A stretch of 64,000 bases of DNA from CAZRCZ01 sp964598765 (GCA_964598765.1 CAZRCZ010000013.1:62001-126000), one strand, 5' to 3'; counted from the first letter of the stretch, positions 7,958 to 16,034 are shown. Numbers and translations: made by a program. The notes: generated by a model not told the origin, from the letters alone.

Positions 7958-8785
7958 TCAGCGGTTTTGAAGATTGTAGGCATCGCGGAGAGTTCCCTCA
8001 ACGTCAATTTTGGGTGTCTCGGAGGTTGCTCGGTCCCCGTCTGATCTTCGCGGGCGCGCGAGGTAACTGAAAAACTCGACGTTCCCTCCCGCGCCAAGCA
8101 ACGGAGAGACCATCAGACCTCGAACCTCCCATCCCGTCTCGGCGCAAAATCTGATAATGCTTTCGATGACCGAGGCGTGAATCTTTGGATCGCGCACAAT
8201 GCCTCCTTTTCCGACCTGATTTTTTCCGGCCTCGAATTGGGGTTTGATTAACGCCAAGAGAATTCCGTTGGGTCCGAGGAGATTAGCGCAAACGGGCAGA
8301 ATGAGTTTGAGGGAAATAAACGAAACATCCACCACGATCAAATCCGCCGGATTTCCGCCGATGGCTTCAAGGGTCAAATGTCTCGCGTTCGTTTTTTCGA
8401 GAAGTCGGACGCGGGGATCAGAGCGAAGTCTCTCGTGGATTTGCCCTCGCCCCACGTCCACGGCGACGATGTTTTCCGCGCCGCGCTGGAGAAGACAATC
8501 GGTGAATCCTCCGGTCGAGGCGCCGATGTCCAGCGCGATCCCGCCGCGCGGAATCTCGATGCCGAAGCGTTCCAACGCTCCGGCGAGTTTCTCGCCCCCT
8601 CGACTGACGTATGGAGAGGCCGGTCCCTCCAATTGAATCTGCGCCGTATCCGAAACCAGTCGCCCGGCCTTGTCCGCCGTCGTGCTGTCCAAACGGATTT
8701 TGCCCGCCAGAATCAGCCGTTTGGCTTCCTCGCGGGTCGAGGCCAATTCGCGCGCGACGACCAATTGATCGAGGCGGATTTTCAC
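7958..8785 (-). CDS. tlyA: TlyA family rRNA methyltransferase (hemolysin A)
   Basis: A 275-residue protein. It has an N-terminal S4 RNA-binding domain (IRLDQLVVARELASTREEAK) and a FtsJ-like methyltransferase domain with the SAM-binding LDIGASTGGFTDCLL. TlyA enzymes 2'-O-methylate 16S and/or 23S rRNA. Members were once named hemolysins. GTG 8785 is chosen because it overlaps the TGA stop of the upstream lipoprotein gene by 4 bases (GTGA) and gives the standard family N-terminus. The longer open frame back to 8998 would only add an unrelated extension. The overlap implies translational coupling. Confidence 0.92.
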   Translation of the reverse strand: MKIRLDQLVVARELASTREEAKRLILAGKIRLDSTTADKAGRLVSDTAQIQLEGPASPYVSRGGEKLAGALERFGIEIPRGGIALDIGASTGGFTDCLLQRGAENIVAVDVGRGQIHERLRSDPRVRLLEKTNARHLTLEAIGGNPADLIVVDVSFISLKLILPVCANLLGPNGILLALIKPQFEAGKNQVGKGGIVRDPKIHASVIESIIRFCAETGWEVRGLMVSPLLGAGGNVEFFSYLARPRRSDGDRATSETPKIDVEGTLRDAYNLQNR

Positions 8786-9516
8786 TGCGGGGGAAGCGGC
8801 GCGGTGAGCATCGGGGATGTCGCAAGCGGACGGAAATAAGAATTTTTGAGGTCTTGGGCGACTCGCCGGGACAACTCCTCCTGAACCGTATCCTGCGAGG
8901 CGAGGAACTTCCTGAGGCGATAGGTCTTCTTCCATTCCGATTTTCCGGTCAGCACGTCGGTCATTTCGCAATCCACCTCGACCAGACTGGTCCACCAATG
9001 GAACGTCCGATGCTCGCTCAGAAAATTCCTGACGATCCTCCCGGAAAGCAGTTTATCGGCTCCGAGTTCCCGCGCGAAATCGAGCTTGGGAACCTGACGC
9101 ATCGCTTCGGCGAGTTCCTCTTCGGTCAGATAACCGTAAGCTTCCTTGAGATTCTGTTTTTTTCGCGCGAAGTAGTATTTCAAATCCACGCGGGAAAAGA
9201 GATTCACGAAGGGAAACCGCGCAAGATGGGTTGTCAGATGATCGGCGAACATCGCTCCCGCGCGCGGATTCTGATAGATCGTCCTCGCCCCCAGCCACCA
9301 TCCCCGTATCTCGCGCGGCGTTTCCCGCGAACCGGGCGGAACGTCGAAATCCGGAATCAGGATTTTCATTTTCGGAACGCGGTCTTCGGGAAAATGACCG
9401 GAGCAGGCCGACAAGAGAACGATCAAACCACCGAGACACAGAGAGACTGAGATTATCCCCCGCTTTCGCGGCGAATTTCTTCTCTGTGCCTCTGTGCCTT
9501 TGTGGTTAATCTTCAT
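8782..9516 (-). CDS. Lipoprotein, LpoB/CsgG-like fold suspected
   Basis: A 244-residue protein with a lipoprotein signal (SVSLCLGGLIVLLSACSG) and lipobox LSAC, so it should be anchored in the outer or inner membrane. The mature part (KILIPDFDVPPGSRETP) resembles small alpha/beta lipoproteins such as the penicillin-binding-protein activator LpoB group. That resemblance is weak and the assignment tentative. Oddly, the annotated start and residues 1-13 (MKINHKGTEAQRR) are encoded by one arm of the CACAGAGGCAC repeat, and the hydrophobic core (SVSLCLGGL) by the opposite arm at 9424-9453. A start inside the signal would leave no basic N-region, so ATG 9516 is preferred. It is coupled by a GTGA overlap to tlyA. 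Confidence 0.7.
   Translation of the reverse strand: MKINHKGTEAQRRNSPRKRGIISVSLCLGGLIVLLSACSGHFPEDRVPKMKILIPDFDVPPGSRETPREIRGWWLGARTIYQNPRAGAMFADHLTTHLARFPFVNLFSRVDLKYYFARKKQNLKEAYGYLTEEELAEAMRQVPKLDFARELGADKLLSGRIVRNFLSEHRTFHWWTSLVEVDCEMTDVLTGKSEWKKTYRLRKFLASQDTVQEELSRRVAQDLKNSYFRPLATSPMLTAPLPPQ
9424..9513. repeat. CACAGAGGCAC inverted-repeat element overlapping the lipoprotein signal sequence
   Basis: The left arm 9424-9453 (ACCGAGACACAGAGAG) and right arm 9477-9511 (CTCTGTGCCTTTGTGG) are imperfect reverse complements with about 24 bases between. Unlike its relatives, this copy lies inside a coding sequence. Confidence 0.7.
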
Positions 9517-9724
9517 TTTTCCAACACCCTTGGTGCGTCAACGCAGGAACCACGATATTGATTTCCGGCGAATACGCAAGCGCGGAATTTGCGGGGCATC
9601 CTATCACGGAGGCCGCGCTAAAACAATCGAAGCCATTGCGGAATGGGGAAACCAGACCGTTGATTTCCCCGCCGGAGCGAAGTAAGTTGAGAACGCAAAA
9701 ATGGAGAAAGGGCGGGACCTCGAT

Positions 9725-10570
9725 ATGAAAATCGGAATGAATCTTTTGCTTTGGACCGGCGCGGCGGGAGAGGCGGAAATTCCCCTCTTCCGCAAAATCA
9801 AAAAATGGGGATTCGACGGAGTCGAGCTTCCGATGTTCTCCCCCGACGGTTCCCCTTGGGCCAAACTCGCCCAAGCTCTGGACAAATTGAAACTGGACCG
9901 CTCCGTCGTGACGGTCCTGCCGCAGGGAGCCAATCTCATCAGCGGCAACGACGGCGAACGACAGGCGGCGGCGGATCATCTGCGCGCCTGCGTGGATTCC
10001 TGCGTTGCGCTCGGCGCGAATCTCTTGGCCGGACCCATCTGCTCTCCCGTCGGCAGGCTCGTCGGACGCGGACCGACCGACGAGGAATTCGACTGGGCGG
10101 TCGAGGGTTTGAAGAAAGTCGGAGCCTACGCCAAGACCAAGGGCGTCACGATCGCCGTCGAGGGACTGAACCGCTTCGAGACCTATTTTCCCAACAGCCA
10201 AGAACAACTCGGCAAATTGACCGACGCCGTGGGCAATGCGTCCGTCGGTCAGATGTATGACACGTTCCACGCCAACATCGAGGAGAAGAACATCGCCAAG
10301 GCGGTCAAGCTCGGCGGCAAACGGATCAAGCACGTCCACATTTCCGCCAACGACCGCGCCACGCCGGGCGAGGATCATGTTCAGTGGAAGGAAACGTTCT
10401 CCGCGCTCAAAGCGATCAAATACGACGGCTGGCTGACGATCGAAGCCTTCGGCAAACGCCTGCCCGATCTCGCCGCCGCCACCTGCATCTGGCGCAAAAT
10501 GTATCCCAGCGAGGACCATCTTGCGCGCGAGGGATGCAAGTTTGTGAAAAGGATGTGGCGAAAAAAATAA
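9725..10570 (+). CDS. TIM-barrel sugar epimerase/isomerase (tagatose/psicose 3-epimerase or hydroxypyruvate isomerase-like)
   Basis: A 281-residue AP-endonuclease-2-type TIM barrel. Four likely metal ligands are in the positions of ketose 3-epimerases: Glu in VEGLNRFETYFPN, Asp in MYDTFHANIEE, His in HVHISANDR and Glu in TIEAFG. A divalent metal should support proton transfer at a ketose C3 or a related isomerisation. The N-terminus MKIGMNLLLWT is the family norm, so ATG 9725 is preferred to ATG 9701, which has no ribosome site. It stands alone on the plus strand with no sugar kinase or transporter nearby, so the substrate cannot be named. Confidence 0.82.
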   Translation: MKIGMNLLLWTGAAGEAEIPLFRKIKKWGFDGVELPMFSPDGSPWAKLAQALDKLKLDRSVVTVLPQGANLISGNDGERQAAADHLRACVDSCVALGANLLAGPICSPVGRLVGRGPTDEEFDWAVEGLKKVGAYAKTKGVTIAVEGLNRFETYFPNSQEQLGKLTDAVGNASVGQMYDTFHANIEEKNIAKAVKLGGKRIKHVHISANDRATPGEDHVQWKETFSALKAIKYDGWLTIEAFGKRLPDLAAATCIWRKMYPSEDHLAREGCKFVKRMWRKK

Positions 10571-11083
10571 ATCTCAACAGGTCACGAAGCTCAAGTCGAA
10601 TTACCCCTGTTTCAACGTCCCCGTTACCACCTCCTTTTGCCCTCCAATTCTGCACTTGTGCCGTCCTCTTGGAACTTGCCCGATAGGAGGAATTCTTTTC
10701 CCCCGGACCCGGGTCCGGGGCTGGGATTGTGGGCGTCCCTTCGGGACGCGGAGCGAAGGATCGGGGCAAACCGCAACTTTCCTCGATTCGACCATCCCCC
10801 GGATTCGCGAGATACAGCTCACCAAGATGAGACTCCCTCTTTCGCCTCGACACCTTTCCGATCGGGGCGAGAATGGAATCCAGTCCGATGAAGAGCTGAC
10901 GATTCTTATCAACCTCTTCCTTCCTCAAGAATGAGAGAGGGATCAAACATGAAAGTCGCATTCTCCGCTGAGATGTGCGATGATAATTTCGATGCAGGCT
11001 GAGGGAACAAGAACGATCCAATAGCAACGCTAAATCGAACGGGTTTGAAAACGTTTCGATTGCCAGATTCGTCAAGGCGACCC
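10571..11083. other. Non-coding gap with perfect palindromes
   Basis: No convincing gene was found. The stretch holds a 20-base perfect palindrome (10701-10720, CCCCGGACCC then its complement) and a 7-bp-stem hairpin GCGTCCC-TTC-GGGACGC (10733-10749). Neither is followed by a T-run, so they look like repeat units rather than terminators. The methyltransferase promoter should lie in the right part, but I cannot pick it out. Confidence 0.5.
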
Positions 11084-11920
11084 ATGGGATCCAACAACAA
11101 AACCAAACTATCTCGACGCACAAAACAAAAGAGGGAGTCCGTCGCTGAGGCCGAGATGCCTTACAAAAAGAAACGCAGATCTCCGAACGGTCGAGCAACC
11201 AATGATCTTGTATTCAGTGCCTATCTTGGAACAAACGATGAGATTTTTCCCCATGTCCTCTCGCTTTACGTGGAACCGGGAAGCAAAATTGCGGACGTGA
11301 CATACGGCAAGGGCGTTTTCTGGCGGCGTGTTCCGCGCGAATTATATCGCCTGCATCCGACTGATTTGGCTTCCGGAGTTGACTGTCGGAAATTACCATA
11401 TGAGAATTCATCACTCGATGCGGTGGTGTTCGATCCTCCTTATATGCACACCCCGGGCGGGACGGCTCACGTCAACCATCAAAATTATGAAGGCTACTAT
11501 CGGAATAACATCGCCTCGTCAACGGCCAAATATCATGAGGCTGTGATCCAGCTTTATTTTGAGGCGGCGAAGGAGGCCTGGAGGGTCCTCCGCGAAGGAG
11601 GAATCTACATTGTGAAATGTCAGGACGAGGTTTGTGCCAATCGGCAAAGGTTGACTCATTTGGAAATCACAAATGAACTCTCGAAATATGGCTTCGTTCC
11701 CGAAGATCTTTTTGTCGTTCTCCGCAGAGGCAAGCCCGGCGTTAGTCGAATACTTAGGCAGGCTCATGCCCGAAAAAATCACTCTTATTTTCTTGTTTTT
11801 CTCAAGCCTCGGGGCAAAAACCGATGGACGGGACTTACGAGTCGGCTTTCCATCTCCACGAATGGATTAAGTCGCGTCCAGAGCGAGGGGATCACCCCAG
11901 AATTGAGGCTATTCGAGTAA
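11084..11920 (+). CDS. DNA methyltransferase of a type II restriction-modification system
   Basis: A 278-residue protein with a SAM-binding motif I-like segment (IADVTYGKGVFW, about 69-80) before the catalytic DPPY (117-120). The DPPY tetrad marks N6-adenine or N4-cytosine amino-methyltransferases. The open frame begins at TTG 11045, but ATG 11084 has AAGG 8 bases upstream and is preferred. The basic first 35 residues may contact DNA. The 3' end overlaps the convergent restriction gene by 29 bases. Protection of host DNA at the site cut by that enzyme is the expected role. The recognition sequence cannot be read from the protein. Confidence 0.85.
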   Translation: MGSNNKTKLSRRTKQKRESVAEAEMPYKKKRRSPNGRATNDLVFSAYLGTNDEIFPHVLSLYVEPGSKIADVTYGKGVFWRRVPRELYRLHPTDLASGVDCRKLPYENSSLDAVVFDPPYMHTPGGTAHVNHQNYEGYYRNNIASSTAKYHEAVIQLYFEAAKEAWRVLREGGIYIVKCQDEVCANRQRLTHLEITNELSKYGFVPEDLFVVLRRGKPGVSRILRQAHARKNHSYFLVFLKPRGKNRWTGLTSRLSISTNGLSRVQSEGITPELRLFE

Positions 11921-12764
11921 AAAAGAATCCGAATTGTTCGACCCGGATAATATCGGAAAACTGACTCGACAACGCTTCATATCTTTGGGGCACGTCGAAA
12001 TAAAAGATGGCGTCTAACTTCGACAGCAACGATTGGTAGGCGAGCCATTGATCGGGCACGCAAATTTCCACGACCTCGAGGTTCTTGGAATTCATTTTGG
12101 TTTCCGAGAAGAGAACCATCACTCCCTTGTAAGCACCGACACCATAGGCCGAATCCAGAAGGCGTTGATGCGCCCACGCCTGCACAACGCGCTCGCGGGT
12201 GGACATCTTCACGGGGACGTGCAACGCGCCTCTACCTTGTCCGAAGTCGAACAGGAAATCCATGGTCATTGGAACGGATTTCCCACGTATTGGCAACTTG
12301 ATCCGTTTGCTCGGATTTCGGCCGAGTGTTCTCGCAAAAGTATGTCCAATTAAACACTCGAAGTAAGTTGCTGGCCCTTTCTTGTTCTGTCTATCAAAGA
12401 GTTCCATCGCTAAACAAGGAGCAAGCGCGATAGTGTACATGGCTCGCGCGAGATCGGTCCCCTCCGTTTTTCCTTTCTGCCATTCATCCCATGTTCGCGT
12501 GATGACGCTCAATTCCGGTAGCCAAAGCGACTGATTCACGGGTCTGGCAACAACGAGACCATGCCGATAGGAGACATATTTCTTGCCGGGAACTCGGGAC
12601 ACAAGCTGAATGAGTTCAGTGTCTCGCGCGAGAAATTGGATAGCCGAAGCAGTCAAGTTCAAGATGGCCTCGGATGCTTCGGCGGAACGGAAGTCTTTTT
12701 TGCACGCGTTTTTCACTGCCAAATAGAACTTATGCAATTTCTCCAAGGTCGCCTTCTTTGCCAT
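11892..12764 (-). CDS. Probable type II restriction endonuclease
   Basis: A 290-residue protein lying tail to tail with the methyltransferase and directly after a controller gene (3 bases apart). It contains a PD-(D/E)XK-like constellation: E136 in FECLIGHTF, D169 in MTMDFLFDF, then VPVK ending in K186, followed by STRERVVQAWAHQR. These would be the metal ligands and catalytic Lys of a nuclease core. I do not recognise the exact enzyme family or site specificity. The assignment rests on the motif and on the classic C-R-M gene arrangement. Confidence 0.75.
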   Translation of the reverse strand: MAKKATLEKLHKFYLAVKNACKKDFRSAEASEAILNLTASAIQFLARDTELIQLVSRVPGKKYVSYRHGLVVARPVNQSLWLPELSVITRTWDEWQKGKTEGTDLARAMYTIALAPCLAMELFDRQNKKGPATYFECLIGHTFARTLGRNPSKRIKLPIRGKSVPMTMDFLFDFGQGRGALHVPVKMSTRERVVQAWAHQRLLDSAYGVGAYKGVMVLFSETKMNSKNLEVVEICVPDQWLAYQSLLSKLDAIFYFDVPQRYEALSSQFSDIIRVEQFGFFFTRIASILG

Positions 12765-12767
12765 GGT

Positions 12768-12989
12768 TCAGATTCCATCCATGACGTCGGCGATGGACAT
12801 CTTCAGAGCTTGCGCAATCCGCTGGATATTTCGAAGGCTAACGTTGCGTTCTCCCCGCTCGATCCCACCGACATAGGTTCTGTCGAGTTCGCAAAGTGCG
12901 GCGAATGCTTCCTGCGACAGCCCTCGCTTTTTCCGAATTTCTCGGATTCGTTTCCCAAAGGCTCGACGGATATCAGTCTCAATTTTCAT
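12768..12989 (-). CDS. Controller (C) protein, XRE-type helix-turn-helix regulator
   Basis: A 73-residue single-domain HTH_3 protein (RIREIRKKRGLSQEAFAAL, then LDRTYVGGIERGERN), the size and sequence type of restriction-modification controller proteins. It precedes the endonuclease gene by 3 bases and must be co-transcribed with it. C proteins dimerise on C-boxes upstream of their own gene. They first activate and later repress C-R transcription, so methylation precedes restriction after entry into a new host. A matching C-box is present at 13014-13038. Confidence 0.9.
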   Translation of the reverse strand: MKIETDIRRAFGKRIREIRKKRGLSQEAFAALCELDRTYVGGIERGERNVSLRNIQRIAQALKMSIADVMDGI

Positions 12990-13013
12990 AGGGTAAGCGT
13001 AGGTGGTTGATGG

Positions 13014-13038
13014 ATTTCAGTCCACGGACTATGAGTAT
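13014..13038 (-). promoter_or_regulatory. C-box operator upstream of the controller gene
   Basis: Read on the minus strand it contains ACTCATAGTCCGTGGACT. The half-sites ACT-N3-AGT and GACT-N3-ATC are joined by CCGTG, with AGTCC/GGACT symmetry at the centre. It lies 25-49 bases upstream of the controller ATG, where C proteins bind. The sequence closely resembles published C-boxes of the AhdI-type group. The second half-site is degenerate, as is usual for the weaker right-hand site. Confidence 0.75.
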
Positions 13039-13234
13039 TGGCTTGTTTTTTTCGTGGATTTTTGTAATGGTGCAATAGACAAATTCCCCTACTTCACGGG
13101 AAGGATTCACCATTCCTTGATTGAGCGATTGGTTGAGATTGACCGTCCGCGCCGAGGGCGGGCATAATACGGTGGAAAGGTTCGAAGAATTCCGGCCGCG
13201 TGGACTGGGGACTGCGGAGGGACTGCGGGACATT

Positions 13235-13355
13235 GGGGCTGTTGAAAAAGCCTTTGTGGCGCAGGCGTCCCGCCTGCGAACCCGTCGTTTCCACGAGGGA
13301 GAATCGCAGGCAAGATGCCTGCGCCACGGAGATTAAGGAGTTTTTCAACAGCCCC
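13235..13355. mobile_element. MITE-like 121-bp element with inverted ends
   Basis: The left end GGGGCTGTTGAAAAAG (13235-13250) is complementary to the right end TTTTTCAACAGCCCC (13341-13355). The ends are typical of IS-derived inverted repeats. Inside are two hairpins, GCAGGCGTCCCGCCTGC and GCAGGCAAGATGCCTGC. No transposase frame fits. Outer flanks ACATT and ACGTT are a near-match 5-base duplication, not convincing alone. Confidence 0.65.
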
Positions 13356-13692
13356 ACGTTTACTACAATTTTAATTCAATCCAATAGAACAGTCGAGACC
13401 GGCAGGTCCGAGCCAAGTTTGAAAGGTCCAACGTGGGCCGCGCGCTCCGCGCGCCGATCCGACTCGGTGGGGGTCGCGGCGGGGACCGCGCATCCCGCCG
13501 CCAAGACAACATTGCGCCGCGATTCATCTTTTCGATCCAACAAGAGCCAATACGTTCCCCTACGGGAATCGCCACGTAAAGGCCGCTTCCCTAAAATGCT
13601 CCCCGACCGATGGAGCGCCGGGTATCAATCCGGATGCCTTATATGATCCTTCTCCTTCGCATCATCCTTCTCATTCTCCTTCTCGCTCCCAT

Positions 13693-13722
13693 GTCCAATC
13701 CGTGTAACCTGCGAAATCTGTG
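13693..13722. repeat. CCACAGATTTC-type dispersed repeat, reverse orientation
   Basis: Contains AATCCGTGTAACCTGCGAAA and ends in TCTGTGGCT. Its reverse complement closely matches the copy at 21714-21742. Confidence 0.55.
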
Positions 13723-13774
13723 GCTTCATAATGATCAAATATTCCAACTCCAACCAAATCAAAGTTCCAACCTT

Positions 13775-13853
13775 CAAATTGGCTTCGTTTCGCAAAAAAA
13801 AAATTCTGTCCCAAATCCTGTCCGTCCCTGTTCAAATTGGCTTCGTTTCGCAA
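13775..13853. repeat. Direct repeat, two copies of a 21-mer
   Basis: CAAATTGGCTTCGTTTCGCA plus one more A occurs at 13775-13795 and again at 13833-13853, 58 bases apart, with unrelated sequence between. No coding role is evident. Confidence 0.7.
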
Positions 13854-13965
13854 TTTTTACTTTTCCGACTCGCCCTCCAATTTTGGGCACGGATGAACCG
13901 GATGCACACGGAATCCAAAGCGTCATTGAATTGACGGTTGCGCGTCGCAAAGCAATAATAACCGG

Positions 13966-15135
13966 ATGAAGGACGAAAGCCGACGAGAATTCATCCGACA
14001 TTCGTGGAAACGACTCATCCATTACGGGATGACGCTTCGGGAGGACGTAAATTCGCCGGCCGCACCCAAAAAAACGAAGCCGTCCACGACAACCTTCCAA
14101 CCCGGCTCTCCGCTTCGGCTCAACCACCAAGTCGGAATGGCCTACAAGCGGCTCGGCAAAACCAATTTGATGATGAGCCGGATGGCGATGGGTTGCGCTT
14201 CGATCACCAAGGCCAACGCGGAGATCGTCCGGACGGCGGTTGATCGCGGCGTGAATTTTCTCGACACCGCGCCCAACTACGGCGAATCCGAAACGGCGTT
14301 GGCCGAGGTTCTTCCCGATGTTCGGGATCGGATTTGGGTTTGCACGAAAACCCCGCCGCTCGACGCGACCCTTCCCTCCGAGTGTGGTCCGGAGCGGGAT
14401 GGCGCTCTCGTCCGGGCATTCTGGGAGAATCTTGATGCGAGTCTCGCGCGCCTGAAAGTGGATCGGATTGATTGCTACATGATTCAAGCGGTCGAAAAAC
14501 CCGAAACCGCCTGCAACGAATCATTGCGCGGAGCGATTCGCCACGCCAAGGACAAGGGAAAAATCGCCTTCGCCGGACTTTCGACTCACCGCAACGTCAA
14601 AGGGGTTGCCGAATCAGCGTTGAACGCCGACTTCTACGATGTTCTTTTCCTTCCGTTGAATCCGCTGAACCTCTCGACGATGTTGCCCCTCTTGGATCAG
14701 GCGCGATTCAAAGACGTCGGCGTGATCGGCATGAAGACGACCATCGCCCTCTCCGACGACGCCCGGGTGGAATTGAACGAGCTTCCCCCCGACCTCAATC
14801 CGCATCAGTTGACGTATCTTTATATGTTGCGGAATTGTCCCTACGCCGGATGCCTCGCCAACTTGGATTCGCTTGAGTTGATCGAAAAGAACCTCCATCT
14901 GCCCGACATGACGCTTGGCGTCGCGGAAGGAAACGAACTCGACGCCGTCGTTTATGAAACGCTCTGGCCGGTTTGTTCGGTTTGCGGGCAACAAAAAAGT
15001 ATAAGCGACCGAAACCTCGAAGAGGCCAACGAAGCGCAATTCCGTCTTTACGACCGAGTCGGATCGGCGCCCCCCTCCAATTCATGGCGCGTCTGCGAGG
15101 AATGCGAGGGGGCAGGAGCGGGAAAAGAGAGCTAA
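13966..15135 (+). CDS. Aldo/keto reductase-family protein lacking the catalytic His
   Basis: A 389-residue protein. After a 55-residue N-terminal extension, an AKR barrel begins at YKRLGKTNLMMSRMAMG. The tetrad Asp (D100 in FLDTAPNY), Tyr (Y105) and Lys (K128 in VCTKTP) is present, but the position of the catalytic His is Gln174 (DCYMIQA). The C-terminal part carries Cys pairs (CPYAGC, CSVCG, CEEC) that could bind a metal. It may be a reductase with altered proton relay or a non-redox family member. The first residues (MKDESRREFIRHS) look vaguely Tat-like, but no hydrophobic core follows. No operon partner is visible. Confidence 0.75.
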   Translation: MKDESRREFIRHSWKRLIHYGMTLREDVNSPAAPKKTKPSTTTFQPGSPLRLNHQVGMAYKRLGKTNLMMSRMAMGCASITKANAEIVRTAVDRGVNFLDTAPNYGESETALAEVLPDVRDRIWVCTKTPPLDATLPSECGPERDGALVRAFWENLDASLARLKVDRIDCYMIQAVEKPETACNESLRGAIRHAKDKGKIAFAGLSTHRNVKGVAESALNADFYDVLFLPLNPLNLSTMLPLLDQARFKDVGVIGMKTTIALSDDARVELNELPPDLNPHQLTYLYMLRNCPYAGCLANLDSLELIEKNLHLPDMTLGVAEGNELDAVVYETLWPVCSVCGQQKSISDRNLEEANEAQFRLYDRVGSAPPSNSWRVCEECEGAGAGKES

Positions 15136-15242
15136 ACACAAAGACACGAGGGAGGCACAAAGTTCCACGAAGCAAAACGACGCGCCTTCGACCCATTCTT
15201 CTTTGTGGTCATCGCGTAACCCTTGTTTCTTGGTGTTTAATT
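15132..15242. repeat. Inverted-repeat element of the CACAAAGACAC family
   Basis: The left arm (15132-15172, AAACACAAAGACACGAG) faces a right arm (15198-15240, TTCTTGGTGTTTAA). They are imperfectly complementary. It lies between the aldo/keto reductase and the convergent xseB. Confidence 0.6.
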
Positions 15243-15290
15243 CCGGGACACAAATACCGCTCGCAACGGAACCCGATTGGATTCCGCGCG

Positions 15291-15590
15291 CTAATGTTCT
15301 TCGCCTTCGCCCGCGCTTGGTTCAACTTCGCTTAATGCTTCTTCATCCGCTTCATCCAGCGGCGTTTCCTTGATTTCGCCTTGCGCGTCTTCGATGAGTT
15401 GGCGAACGCGGTTTTCGACTTTTTGCAATTCGGTCTCGCACGCCTTGGCCAGTTTCTTTCCCTCGGTGAACAGAGCCAGCGATTCTTCGAGCGGAACCTG
15501 TTCCTCTTCCAAACGCCGGACAATTTCCTCCAATCGCTTGAGCGAAGCCTCGAAATCCAATCCAGAGCCTTTCTTGCGTCCCGCCGTCAT
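15291..15590 (-). CDS. xseB: Exodeoxyribonuclease VII small subunit
   Basis: A 99-residue acidic coiled protein with the XseB signature FEASLKRLEEIVRRLEEEQVP, then LEESLALFTEGKKLAKACE. Several copies join one large subunit (XseA) to make exonuclease VII, which degrades single-stranded DNA to short oligonucleotides. The large subunit is not in this window. The start overlaps the stop of the STAS gene by ATGA (15587-15590), so the two are co-translated. The C-terminal 25 residues are an acidic tail. Confidence 0.93.
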   Translation of the reverse strand: MTAGRKKGSGLDFEASLKRLEEIVRRLEEEQVPLEESLALFTEGKKLAKACETELQKVENRVRQLIEDAQGEIKETPLDEADEEALSEVEPSAGEGEEH

Positions 15591-15982
15591 CGCTTTTTGC
15601 CGTCCCCGGACGAACCCAATTTCTCTTCGCTTCGCAGATACGCCCTCGCCGCCTCGGCGGTCGGGAAGATTTTGAAAAATTTATTCAGAGAAGAAACCTC
15701 GAACAACGCCTTGAGGGAAGGGTTGACCTCGGCGACGACCATCTCGCCGCCCCTTTCCTTGGCCTGTTTCCACGCGCCGATGAGCGCGGCCAATCCCGCG
15801 CTGTCAATATACTCCAGCTTGCGGAGAGAGATCACGACGCGGCTCGGCGCGGCTTCGTTCAACTCGCGCCATTCGCTCTTGAAATCCCAGCGCGATTCGG
15901 CGACGAGCCGTCCTCCCAGTTCGATGCAACCGAGATCGCCTTCCAGTTCCGAACGGATCGTCAAGTCTTCGGGATTCGCCAT
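15587..15982 (-). CDS. STAS-domain protein, anti-sigma factor antagonist-like
   Basis: A 131-residue single STAS domain like SpoIIAA/RsbV. The conserved phosphorylatable Ser is in YIDSAGLAALIGAWKQA. Such proteins bind anti-sigma kinases when unphosphorylated and free a sigma factor. No kinase or sigma gene is adjacent here. ATG 15982 (MANPEDLTI) matches the family length, and the longer frame upstream reads into the hldE leader. Its gene is divergent from hldE with 52 bases between the starts, and precedes xseB with an ATGA overlap. Confidence 0.85.
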   Translation of the reverse strand: MANPEDLTIRSELEGDLGCIELGGRLVAESRWDFKSEWRELNEAAPSRVVISLRKLEYIDSAGLAALIGAWKQAKERGGEMVVAEVNPSLKALFEVSSLNKFFKIFPTAEAARAYLRSEEKLGSSGDGKKR

Positions 15983-16034
15983 AAAGCACAATTCTGGTTG
16001 CAACGTTCCAAGGGGGCAAGCTAATTTTTTCGCC

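Larger units (their letters stand above)
12990..13965. other. 976-base repeat-rich non-coding region
   Basis: Apart from the C-box, no open frame here looks coding. It holds a MITE-like element (13235-13355), GC palindromes (for instance GCGCGCTCCGCGCGC near 13440), a copy of the CCACAGATTTC repeat (13693-13722) and a 21-base direct repeat (13775-13795 and 13833-13853). The stretch looks like a landing zone for short repeats next to an acquired restriction system. Confidence 0.6.

Noticed and set aside
10701..10749. Palindromes after the epimerase gene as an intrinsic terminator
   Set aside because: No T-run follows either stem, and both look like repeat units.
13610..13969. A 119-codon plus-strand frame in the repeat-rich gap
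   Set aside because: It runs through the 21-base direct repeats and the CCACAGATTTC repeat, and has no family-like sequence.
15381..16034. N-terminal 218 codons of the open frame leading into hldE
   Set aside because: This stretch is antisense to xseB and the STAS gene. hldE homology begins right after ATG 16035.
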